Positions 1-6,595 of a stretch of 17,378 nt of DNA are shown here, piece by piece. The notes beneath the pieces were generated by a model, which worked only from the letters and a program-made list of their open reading frames with translations, was not told where the DNA came from and searched no databases. Location of the stretch: NCBI GenBank assembly GCA_902362365.1, contig CABIVQ010000060.1, positions 1 through 17,378 on the forward strand, read 5' to 3'. Within the stretch, counting starts at the first letter, position 1. Each line of letters starts with the position of its first letter. The translations under genes and the position numbers were made by a program. The stretch comes from Clostridiaceae bacterium. Its GTDB lineage: Bacteria; Bacillota; Clostridia; Peptostreptococcales; Peptostreptococcaceae.

Positions 1-181
1 CCTAAAAATTTTATAATTTCGTTAGGCTTGTTTGCCATGCAAATTTTTAAAAATATGAAACTTAATTTAACCTATCGGTTTATTTATAAATTCGAGAATA
101 ATTCTCATCATATCTAATTAACAAAACCATAATCGCTATAATTATATTTAGATTTTTTTCATCTTTTTATCCAACAATCCC
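1..181. other. Left-edge non-coding stretch
   Basis: No convincing gene is visible here. The stretch lies beyond the terminator of trkH. On the minus strand it could be the promoter and leader of a gene that starts near or beyond the left edge. An ATG at 38-36 (minus) opens a frame reading MANKPNEIIKFL and running off the window, but it has no Shine-Dalgarno sequence, so I do not call it a gene. A palindrome resembling a Fur box is listed separately. Confidence 0.4.
93..107 (-). promoter_or_regulatory. Putative Fur-box-like operator over a leftward promoter
   Basis: Read on the minus strand the sequence is TGAGAATTATTCTCG, an almost perfect 7-1-7 inverted repeat. It resembles the Fur-box form TGAtAATnATTaTCA, and the TGAGAAT half-site occurs in known Fur boxes. 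A possible minus-strand promoter overlaps it: -35 TTGTTA at 119-124, an 18-base spacer, and -10 TATTCT at 95-100 inside the palindrome. A bound repressor would therefore block it. The controlled gene would lie off the left edge. The assignment to Fur rather than PerR, or to no regulator at all, is inference. Confidence 0.35.
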
Positions 182-226
182 AAAAAAGCTATTACAAAAT
201 AAAAATTATTTTGTAATAGCTTTTTT
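182..226 (-). terminator. Intrinsic terminator of the trk operon, overlapping the trkH stop
   Basis: A 21-bp perfect inverted repeat (182-202 against 206-226) with a three-base loop. On the minus strand the A-run is on the 5' arm and the T-run on the 3' arm. The 5' arm on the minus strand is the last six codons and the stop of trkH, so the hairpin begins inside the gene. Because the arms end in A and T runs it could also act in the other direction. Confidence 0.85.
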
Positions 227-1666
227 AGTGATTTTAAATATAGCTATAAATATAACCCATATTTCAAGTCTTCCAAATAACATACCAATTATCTCAGTCC
301 ATAATATTAAACTTGGGGCAGTTGGAGATGTTATTCCAACAGATAAACCTACAGTTCCAAGCGCTGAAGCGAACTCAAACATTGCTTCATGTAGTGGATA
401 TTTATATACTAACATCGTACTCACCCCTAAAACAAATATCACTATATATGCGCATATATAATTATAAATATCTATAACATCATCTTTATTTATAAATACT
501 TTTCCTTCTGCTTTATACACATAATGTTTTTTTACAAAATGCTCTGGAAGAAATCTTAATTTTATACTCCAACCTAGTTGCTTCATCATCAAATAAACTC
601 TATAAAGTTTTATACCTCCTGAAGTAGATCCAGCACCTCCACCCATAATCATCAATATTATCATTATAAATATTGCAAAAGATGGCCAATTATTATATAC
701 AACTGTTGAAAACCCTGTAGTTGATAAAGCTGATACTATTTCAAATAATGCAACTCTAGCTCCTTTATATACCCCCCCATATAAATCTTTTAATGATACA
801 AATGTAATTAAAGGTATAGTGATTCCTAAAATAAGAAACATAAATCTTATTTCTCCAATTTTTAGGATTTCTTTAAATTTCCTCTTTACTAATAATAAAT
901 GAGTTGCAAAGCTAATTGTACCAAGTATCATTAATATAATAGTTATTAACTCTATATAAACATTATTATAAAACCCTATACTTTCTAACTTTGTTGAGAA
1001 ACCTCCTGTTGATAAGGCTGCTATTGAATGATTTATTGCATCAAATATTGGCATTCCAGCTATTACATATAATATAGTTCCAGCTATTACATATCCTAAA
1101 TATATAGATAAAATCATTCTAGAGGATTTTATTAGATTAGGTAATATCCTATCAGAATGTCCTTCTGAGTTATAAAGTCTCATTCCAAACGTAGACGACA
1201 ATGCTGATATCATAACTAATACAATCCCTACACCCCCGAAAAATTGCATTATACTTCTATAAATTAAAAATATATGAGGTGTCGACTCAACGTCCATTAC
1301 AGATAGACCCGTAGTTGTCCAACCACTAACAGCTTCAAAATATGCTTGCGTAAAACTTAAATCTTGACTTATCATAAATGGTATTGCTGAAAATACAGTA
1401 GCTAGTATCCATGCAACTACTACTATTACTGCATCTTCTCCAACAGATAATTTTTTATTTGTATCACATTTAAACACTCTTACTAAAATTAATCCTAATA
1501 TTATACATACCAGTGAAGGACATATAAAACTAAAAGTAAAGTTTATCTCATTTCTATAAAAAGGTAGTACAGACAATGGTAACAATAGTATTACGCCTAT
1601 TATTACTGTCAAAATACCTATATAATAAAGTAGTATATTCCATTTTTCTATTTTTTTTAATTCCAT
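206..1666 (-). CDS. trkH: Trk/Ktr-type potassium uptake protein TrkH
   Basis: TrkH is the membrane pore of the Trk potassium uptake system and works with a cytoplasmic TrkA gating ring. The 486-residue product has about ten hydrophobic segments. It carries the four imperfect selectivity-filter repeats expected of the family: TTTGLS (117-122), STGGFS (219-224), STTGFS (315-320) and GTVGLS (437-442). Each holds the central glycine that lines the K+ path. GMLFGRLE (461-468) near the C-terminus is also typical. Length and both ends look complete. It is the last gene of the trkA-trkA-trkH operon, starting only 4 bases after the upstream trkA stop with SD AGAGGA. Its final codons form one arm of the transcription terminator. 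Whether it moves K+ with H+ or Na+ cannot be told from sequence. Confidence 0.93.
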   Translation of the reverse strand: MELKKIEKWNILLYYIGILTVIIGVILLLPLSVLPFYRNEINFTFSFICPSLVCIILGLILVRVFKCDTNKKLSVGEDAVIVVVAWILATVFSAIPFMISQDLSFTQAYFEAVSGWTTTGLSVMDVESTPHIFLIYRSIMQFFGGVGIVLVMISALSSTFGMRLYNSEGHSDRILPNLIKSSRMILSIYLGYVIAGTILYVIAGMPIFDAINHSIAALSTGGFSTKLESIGFYNNVYIELITIILMILGTISFATHLLLVKRKFKEILKIGEIRFMFLILGITIPLITFVSLKDLYGGVYKGARVALFEIVSALSTTGFSTVVYNNWPSFAIFIMIILMIMGGGAGSTSGGIKLYRVYLMMKQLGWSIKLRFLPEHFVKKHYVYKAEGKVFINKDDVIDIYNYICAYIVIFVLGVSTMLVYKYPLHEAMFEFASALGTVGLSVGITSPTAPSLILWTEIIGMLFGRLEIWVIFIAIFKITKKAITK

Positions 1667-1670
1667 AGTA

Positions 1671-2333
1671 TTATCCTCTTATATCTAATGTTCTTATCAT
1701 ATCATTCTGTACAGTAACATCACATAATATTATAAGCTTATCATCTTTATTTATTTTTGTATCTCCATTTGGAATAATACTATTTAAATCTCTAATTATA
1801 CATGCAATTATTGATTTCATTGGTAAATTTATATCTTTTATATATTTATTACATAATGGCGATTTTTCATTTACTACTACTTCTAGCATATTAACTTTTC
1901 CGTTTTCAATAGGAATAAACTTATGCATATCGTTTATCGTAGCCATCTGTTCTATAATATCGGAAACAACATAAGTTGCACTTATAGCTCCATCTATACC
2001 TAAATTTTTAAACACATCCACATTTTTAGGGTTAGCTACTGTAGCAAAACTTTTCCTTATATTATATACCTTTTTAGATAGTTGACATATAGCTAAATTG
2101 GTTGCATCTTTTGATGTCATAGCTATAACTACATCAGCACTCTGAATACCAGCCTCTTCTAAAATATACCTTTTTCCTCCATCTCCATGTATTATAGAAC
2201 ATTCATATTTCTCACTTAATTTATTACAGTACTCATAATCTTTATTTATAATAGAAACTGTGTGTTTTTTATCTAATAAAGACTTTAATAAAAATTCAGC
2301 CTTTTTCCTTCCACCTATAATTACTATATTCAT
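1671..2333 (-). CDS. trkA: TrkA-type RCK protein with nucleotide and C-terminal domains
   Basis: This is a regulatory subunit of the Trk system, expected to sit on the cytoplasmic face of TrkH and gate it in response to bound nucleotide. The 220 residues consist of a Rossmann-type TrkA_N domain (about 1-130) followed by a TrkA_C domain (about 140-220, with the EVVVNEKSPL and DDKLIILC strands). The nucleotide loop is degenerate: IIGGRKKAEF replaces the usual GxGxxG, and the acidic residue after the second strand is replaced by N (VSIINKD). This copy may therefore bind nucleotide poorly or be structural. It lies between a second, shorter TrkA protein (4 bases upstream) and trkH (4 bases downstream), which implies co-translation of the three. 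Family call is firm; the functional split between the two copies is inference. Confidence 0.85.
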   Translation of the reverse strand: MNIVIIGGRKKAEFLLKSLLDKKHTVSIINKDYEYCNKLSEKYECSIIHGDGGKRYILEEAGIQSADVVIAMTSKDATNLAICQLSKKVYNIRKSFATVANPKNVDVFKNLGIDGAISATYVVSDIIEQMATINDMHKFIPIENGKVNMLEVVVNEKSPLCNKYIKDINLPMKSIIACIIRDLNSIIPNGDTKINKDDKLIILCDVTVQNDMIRTLDIRG

Positions 2334-2337
2334 CTAA

Positions 2338-2799
2338 TTATGCACCTACCCTTCTTATTAAACTTTTCTTGTTAACTGCTTTATTTATTTCAAGCAATTT
2401 ATCAAATTCATTTATAGTTAGAGTAGTAGGTCTAATTATCTTTATATCAAGACCTTCATACACAACTTCTTTTTCATTATCATATAGCCTAGTAATAACT
2501 GTATCTATATTTAGTATATTTTTAGCTATTAAAGAAATCATAATATTTACATCATCATCATTAGTAGCTGCAATTAACATTGTAGCTTTATATATATCTA
2601 CTTCCATTAAAGTATCTATATCAGTAGCATCTCCAACTACCTTAAATCCACTATAATTCGCTGATAGTTTTCTAAACGAATTTTCGTTTATGTCTATAAT
2701 AACTACATCTCTTCCACTTAATGATAATTCTGTAGCTATATTAGTCCCAAATCTGCTACATCCTACAATAATTATATATTCAAAATTAATCTTTTTCAT
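2338..2799 (-). CDS. Short TrkA-type RCK protein, N domain only
   Basis: A 153-residue TrkA_N (RCK) domain protein that most likely senses nucleotide for the adjacent TrkH channel. The start of the Rossmann fold is clear: IIIVGCSRFGTNIA, a GxGxxG variant with serine at the third position, then VVIIDINE ending in an acidic residue, GDATD, and AATNDDDVN. It stops soon after the N domain, with no TrkA_C domain. Family TrkA proteins often have two N-C units in one chain of about 450 residues. Here the equivalent appears split into an N-only protein and an N-C protein. The SD AGGAG lies in TTTAGGAGATGG before the ATG. It is the first gene after the promoter between kdpE and this operon. Confidence 0.82.
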   Translation of the reverse strand: MKKINFEYIIIVGCSRFGTNIATELSLSGRDVVIIDINENSFRKLSANYSGFKVVGDATDIDTLMEVDIYKATMLIAATNDDDVNIMISLIAKNILNIDTVITRLYDNEKEVVYEGLDIKIIRPTTLTINEFDKLLEINKAVNKKSLIRRVGA

Positions 2800-2849
2800 T
2801 CTATACCACCATCTCCTAAACTTTCTTTCATATTATTTATGTTTAGTTT

Positions 2850-2877
2850 ATTATATTTGGTATAAAGATTGTGTTAA
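2850..2877 (-). promoter_or_regulatory. Promoter of the trkA-trkA-trkH operon
   Basis: On the minus strand, -35 TTAACA (2872-2877), a 16-base spacer and -10 TATAAT (2850-2855) fit a vegetative sigma-A promoter. It sits in the 151-base gap between the kdpE stop and trkA, so trk can be transcribed separately from kdpDE. The spacer contains one copy of the TATAAAGATT element. Confidence 0.65.
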
Positions 2878-2885
2878 GATATTTT

Positions 2886-2901
2886 AATCTTTATAAAGAT
2901 T
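2886..2901. promoter_or_regulatory. Palindrome upstream of the trk promoter, candidate KdpE operator
   Basis: AATCTTTATAAAGATT is a perfect 16-bp palindrome starting 8 bases upstream of the trk -35. Its half TATAAAGATT is repeated in the promoter spacer (2861-2870, 31 bp away, about three helical turns). A further ATCTTTATAT lies at 2941-2950 beside the kdpE stop. Repeated elements at helical spacing just upstream of a promoter suit an OmpR-family activator such as the neighbouring KdpE. The binding itself is inferred. Confidence 0.45.
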
Positions 2902-2950
2902 TCATTAACATATTTCAAATGACTATATAAAATTTATAAAATCTTTATAT

Positions 2951-3652
2951 CTATTCATCGACAAGTTTATATCCTACCCCTACTTCCGTCTTTATATACT
3001 CTGGCTGTGCAGGATTTTTTTCTATTTTTCTTCTTATACTAGCCATAAAAACTCTAAGTGATTGTGTTTCGGTATCTAAGTATCCTCCCCATATTTTATT
3101 TATAATAAATCTATGAGTTAATACTTTTCCTGCATTCTTAGATAATAACTCAAGCAACTTAAATTCTATAGGTGTTAAATGAATTGACTTTCCATCTAAA
3201 CTTACTTCATACTTCTCAAAATCTATCTTTAATCCTCTAACTTCAAAACTTTTCATATTTTCAGTTTCGATAGAATTTGTTTTACTTTTTTGCCTTAAGG
3301 ATACCCTAATTCTAGCTAAGAGTTCTGGGACACTAAATGGTTTTGTTAAGTAATCATCAGCTCCTGTATCTAAAGCATATACTTTTTCCCTTTCATGCCC
3401 TCTAGCTGATACCACGATAATCTTTGCTTCACTTACATCTCTTATTTTATTAATTACATCAATCCCATCCATGTCTGGAAGTCCTAAATCTAAAATTATT
3501 ATATCTGGATTCATAGAATATACTAATGTTATTGCATTACTTCCATCAGATGCTTCTATACACTCATATCCTTGTGTTTCAAGTGATACTCTTATAAATT
3601 TTCTTATGGGCTTTTCATCCTCTACTATTAATATTTGTGGCTTTAAACTCAT
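2951..3652 (-). CDS. kdpE: KdpE-type response regulator (OmpR family)
   Basis: A DNA-binding response regulator of 233 residues, phosphorylated by the KdpD-type kinase encoded just upstream. The receiver domain (1-120) has the acidic pocket E11/D12, phospho-acceptor D55 in IIILDLGLPD, and K104 in YLTKPF. The C-terminal winged-helix OmpR/PhoB domain (about 135-230) includes LTPIEFKLLELL and a TEVGVGYKL end. The start codon follows the kdpD stop by 3 bases, and its SD (GAGGAGG) is formed by the last glutamate codons of kdpD, so the two are translationally coupled. In the classic system KdpE activates kdpFABC. No Kdp ATPase genes are here, and the next genes are trkA and trkH, so those are the likely targets. 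Confidence 0.88.
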   Translation of the reverse strand: MSLKPQILIVEDEKPIRKFIRVSLETQGYECIEASDGSNAITLVYSMNPDIIILDLGLPDMDGIDVINKIRDVSEAKIIVVSARGHEREKVYALDTGADDYLTKPFSVPELLARIRVSLRQKSKTNSIETENMKSFEVRGLKIDFEKYEVSLDGKSIHLTPIEFKLLELLSKNAGKVLTHRFIINKIWGGYLDTETQSLRVFMASIRRKIEKNPAQPEYIKTEVGVGYKLVDE

Positions 3653-3655
3653 ACA

Positions 3656-5239
3656 TTATTCCTCCTCACAAGGTATTTTAAACCTAAATGTAGCTCCTCC
3701 TAATTTATTGTTGAAGGCTTCAATTTCTCCATCATGGGCTTCTATAATTGACTTGCAGATAGAAAGTCCCAGACCTATTCCCCTTTTTTCTAATGATTTC
3801 CTATTAGTCTTAGAATAAAATCTATCAAAAATATGATCAATGTCTTCATCTTTTAATCCATATCCGTTATCTTCAACTTCAAAGTATACATAGTTTTCTA
3901 TTTTCATAACCTTTACTTTTATTTCAGAGTTATCCGGAGTATACCTCATTGCATTATCAATTAAATTTATAATAACTTGCTCAATTAGTAACCCATCTAC
4001 ATTAATAATAATTACATTATCCGGAATATCTACAATTATATTGTGTTTATTTGAAAACTTTTTGACTATAAATATAGATTCTTCTACTATTTCTTCTACT
4101 ACTTCCAGATTTTTTTTAACCTCTAATCTACCTTCATCTACCCTTGTTATACTTATAATATTTTCAACTGATCTAGCTAGCCAACTTGCATCTTCATATA
4201 TATTTTTTAAAAGTTCCTTTTTTATATCCTCATCTACATAATCATAATTTTCTAATATTGTTGATGATGAACCTATTATACTTGTTAAAGGGGTTCTTAA
4301 ATCATGTGAGATTGATCTTAGTAAGTTACTTCTTAGTCGCTCCGTTTCTGCATCTATATTTGCTTTTCTCGTTTTTTCAAATAAATCTTCTCTCTCAATT
4401 GCTAGTGCAACTTGATTTGAAACAGATTTTAATAGTATTTTTTCATTTTCAGTTAGAGCTACACTCTCGATGCAAGATATACCTATAACCCCAAGAACAT
4501 TTTTATGCCCTTTTATAGGAAAATTAAAGGTTTTTGCATTTTGATAAAACTCTGTTCCACATCCAACTTCTTCTCCTAAACTGAAACATTCTTTTAATGC
4601 ACACTTCTCTAATGGAGATTGGAATATACCATTTGCATCTTCATCTTTAAATGTTTCTACAACTATTTTCTTTAAATTTTCATCATTATCTACGATTGCT
4701 GTAGCTACAGACCTATTTAATATATCAACTAAACTAGAATTACACATTTCCACTATTTCATCTTTGTTTTTAGCTTTAAGCAAATTCTTATTATTTTTGT
4801 ATAATAACTTTATCCTTTGCTCCCTCATATTTGATAACTTAATTTCTCTTTTTATTTTTGACGTCAAAGTACTAGTTATTGCTGCCGAAATAAGCATAAT
4901 AAGAAAAGTAATAGGATAATCCGCTCTATATGCTATAAAAGTATAATACGGTTCTGTAAAAAAGAAATTAAATGATAAAACTCCTACTATGGATGATAAT
5001 ATTCCATATATATATCCATCTGTTTTGATGGCTGAAAATAATACACCTAGTATAAATACTAAAATAATGCTTGATTCATTTAAATCAATCACTTTAAAAA
5101 ACAACCCTATTAGAGTTGCCATTGACATTATAAAAATAATTATTATTACATTTTTCAATATTTTATTTTTGATAAATTTATGTTCATAATAATCATTATT
5201 AGTGTACATAATACTATCTTTTGAATCATCTGAAATCAT
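3656..5239 (-). CDS. kdpD: Short KdpD-type sensor histidine kinase
   Basis: A membrane sensor kinase that should phosphorylate the adjacent KdpE-type regulator. The 527 residues comprise a short N-tail, a DUF4118-like bundle of about four TM segments (about 29-125), a GAF-like domain (about 150-285), HisKA with H312 in SISHDLRTPL, and a HATPase domain with N425/N429, DNGYGL (457-462) and GIGLGL (487-492). Classical KdpD has about 900 residues. The missing part is the N-terminal KdpD domain and the Usp-like domain, which in Firmicutes binds c-di-AMP. The promoter and SD lie directly upstream of this ATG, so this is an organised short form and not a recent truncation. The signal it senses cannot be read from sequence. 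Confidence 0.87.
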   Translation of the reverse strand: MISDDSKDSIMYTNNDYYEHKFIKNKILKNVIIIIFIMSMATLIGLFFKVIDLNESSIILVFILGVLFSAIKTDGYIYGILSSIVGVLSFNFFFTEPYYTFIAYRADYPITFLIMLISAAITSTLTSKIKREIKLSNMREQRIKLLYKNNKNLLKAKNKDEIVEMCNSSLVDILNRSVATAIVDNDENLKKIVVETFKDEDANGIFQSPLEKCALKECFSLGEEVGCGTEFYQNAKTFNFPIKGHKNVLGVIGISCIESVALTENEKILLKSVSNQVALAIEREDLFEKTRKANIDAETERLRSNLLRSISHDLRTPLTSIIGSSSTILENYDYVDEDIKKELLKNIYEDASWLARSVENIISITRVDEGRLEVKKNLEVVEEIVEESIFIVKKFSNKHNIIVDIPDNVIIINVDGLLIEQVIINLIDNAMRYTPDNSEIKVKVMKIENYVYFEVEDNGYGLKDEDIDHIFDRFYSKTNRKSLEKRGIGLGLSICKSIIEAHDGEIEAFNNKLGGATFRFKIPCEEE

Positions 5240-5273
5240 TGTATTATTCCCCCTTAATAAATCATTTTATTAA

Positions 5274-5302
5274 ATTATAGAATCAAATTAATTAAAATAC
5301 AA
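5274..5302 (-). promoter_or_regulatory. Promoter of kdpDE
   Basis: On the minus strand, -35 TTGTAT (5297-5302), a 17-base spacer and -10 TATAAT (5274-5279). The kdpD start lies 34 bases downstream of the -10, with a strong SD AAGGGGG about 9 bases before the ATG. No copy of the palindrome found ahead of trkA is seen here, so autoregulation is not supported by this element. Confidence 0.65.
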
Positions 5303-5331
5303 TACATCATAAATAGTATACGTCATAAAGA

Positions 5332-5380
5332 AACCACCAATTAAAATAAAATTAGCTAAACTTTATTTTAATTGGTGGTT
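5332..5380 (-). terminator. Terminator after the TPR-like gene
   Basis: A 19-bp perfect inverted repeat (5332-5350 against 5362-5380) with an 11-base loop, starting 2 bases past the stop of the TPR-like gene. The minus-strand 3' tail is only moderately T-rich (TTTCTTTATG), so efficiency is uncertain. It separates that gene from kdpD. Confidence 0.7.
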
Positions 5381-5382
5381 CA

Positions 5383-5772
5383 TTATCTTTTTTCTAGCCT
5401 ACCTATATTTCTTTTGTCATATACTAATTTGTATAAATTATATTCTTCTTTGTAAGTCTTATCTCCATAATCTATCTCTTCTAAGTTAAGTTTATATTGA
5501 AAAGAACTAACTCTTCGTAAGTTTTTATCTGAAGCTCTAAATGTTGGATCTAATGCATAAGAGGCTCTATAATGTTTTCTAGCTAAATCTAAATCCCCTT
5601 GTAATTCATACATAATTCCTAGTAAATTATGCCCTTCTGGAAAAGAATCTTCTTCCATCATGATATTATATATATGTTCTTTGGCTAAGTCATAATTATA
5701 TATTTTTAAGCAATCAATAGCTTCTTTTACTTCATCTTCATAAGAGTTTACTTTATATTTAAATGCTAACAT
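5383..5772 (-). CDS. Small TPR-like protein, function unknown
   Basis: A soluble protein of 129 residues. The central part (about 15-80) reads as two or three helix-turn-helix repeats of TPR character, with EGHNLLGIMYELQGDLDLARKHYRASYALDP as the clearest unit (quoted here only to locate it: helix pair at about 48-78). TPR domains are protein-binding scaffolds. The C-terminal third (about 90-129) is charged and rich in tyrosine and lysine. The ATG at 5772 is preferred over the GTG at 5781 because AAGGAG lies 8 bases before the ATG while the GTG overlaps that SD. It stands alone between the trpS remnant and kdpD, with its own terminator. Its upstream region shares a 16-base element with the trk promoter, which may link it to potassium control. 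Confidence 0.75.
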   Translation of the reverse strand: MLAFKYKVNSYEDEVKEAIDCLKIYNYDLAKEHIYNIMMEEDSFPEGHNLLGIMYELQGDLDLARKHYRASYALDPTFRASDKNLRRVSSFQYKLNLEEIDYGDKTYKEEYNLYKLVYDKRNIGRLEKR

Positions 5773-5857
5773 AATTAACACTCCTTTGTAACTATATTTT
5801 ATATTTACTATCTTACGAATTTCTATATAAATATGGTATTAAGATAGTTACCAAAGG

Positions 5858-5873
5858 ATAAAGATTTTGTTAA
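5858..5873. promoter_or_regulatory. Copy of the trk-promoter element ahead of the TPR-like gene
   Basis: ATAAAGATTTTGTTAA matches 15 of 16 bases of ATAAAGATTGTGTTAA at 2862-2877 in the trk promoter, in the same orientation relative to the downstream minus-strand gene. On the minus strand it includes TTAACA, a possible -35, but the matching -10 (TAACTA) is weak. It could be a shared operator or a shared promoter part. Confidence 0.35.
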
Positions 5874-5877
5874 TATT

Positions 5878-6516
5878 TTATAACTGTTTAAAGTAGTTTA
5901 TACCTATAGCATCTCTAACTTCTTCTAAAGTATTTTTTGCAATTATTCTCGCATTATAACTACCACTTCTAAGTATTTCATATAATCCTGGTATATCTTC
6001 TTCGAATTCTTTTCTTCTCTTTCTAATAGGCTCTAGTTCAACTTGTAATATTTCATTTAAGTATTTTTTAACTTTTACATCACCTAATCCACCCATTTGA
6101 TAATTCTCTTTTAATTCTTCTAAATATTCGTAATCATTACAAAATGTATCTAAATAAGTAAATACAGTATTATTTTCTATACACCCTGGATCTTGTACTC
6201 TAATATAATTCGGATCTGTAAATATATTCATTACTTTTTTAGTTATAATATCTGGTTCATCACTTAAATATATTGCATTATTTAGAGATTTACTCATTTT
6301 TGCCTTTCCATCAATTCTAGGAAGTCTTGCAGCATTTCCTTTTGGAAATAATCCTTTAGGCTCAACTAATACATTTCCATATATATTATTAAAGCTTCTT
6401 ACTATTTCTCTAGCTTGTTCTAACATAGGCTCTTGATCTTCTCCAACTGGAAAAAGTGTAGCCTTAAATGCTGTTATATCAGATGCTTGGCTTACAGGAT
6501 AAATAAAAAACTCCAT
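5878..6516 (-). pseudogene. trpS: 5'-truncated tryptophanyl-tRNA synthetase
   Basis: TrpRS charges tRNA-Trp. This frame encodes only the C-terminal 212 residues of a usual length near 330. Present are YPVSQASDITAFKATL, VGEDQEPMLEQAREIVRSF (both split here for location, about residues 6-41), KMSKS (73-77) that binds ATP, and the C-terminal anticodon-side helices with GGLGDVKVKKYL. Absent is the N-terminal part of the catalytic Rossmann fold with the HIGH-type motif, so aminoacylation is not expected. The frame is open and free of stops. However, its ATG lies inside the 3' arm of a T-box terminator hairpin, with no SD and no room for one, so the coding frame resumes straight after the terminator T-run. 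The loss looks like a deletion of roughly 120 codons plus the leader end. A full trpS should exist elsewhere in the genome. An assembly error is the alternative. Confidence 0.8.
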
Positions 6517-6552
6517 CCTAAATTAATAGGACGGAGTTTCCGCGTTGCCACC
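6505..6552 (-). ncRNA. T-box riboswitch remnant (antiterminator/terminator part)
   Basis: On the minus strand GGTGGCAACGCGG (6540-6552) is the conserved T-box sequence, followed by a 13-bp terminator stem (6527-6539 with 6508-6520, one G-U pair) and six Ts (6505-6510). The bulge reads UGGC, which pairs with a tRNA ending GCCA. tRNA-Trp normally has G as discriminator base, so the remnant fits the trpS fragment next to it. A small hairpin (TAGTA...TACTA) just upstream may be stem III. The specifier stem I is absent, because the HAD gene stop lies only about 43 bases before the T-box sequence. It probably now acts as the terminator of the HAD gene. Confidence 0.8.
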
Positions 6553-6595
6553 TAATTTGCCTAGTATTTACTTACTAAACAAAAGTGATTAATGT

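Noticed and set aside
2800..2950. Possible c-di-AMP (ydaO) riboswitch before trkA, as expected for some potassium genes
   Set aside because: The leader is short and almost pure A/T after the promoter; the conserved G-rich riboswitch motifs are not present.
4041..4488. Plus-strand open frames opposite kdpD
   Set aside because: Low-complexity hydrophobic translations in the antisense frame of a clear kinase gene, without start signals.
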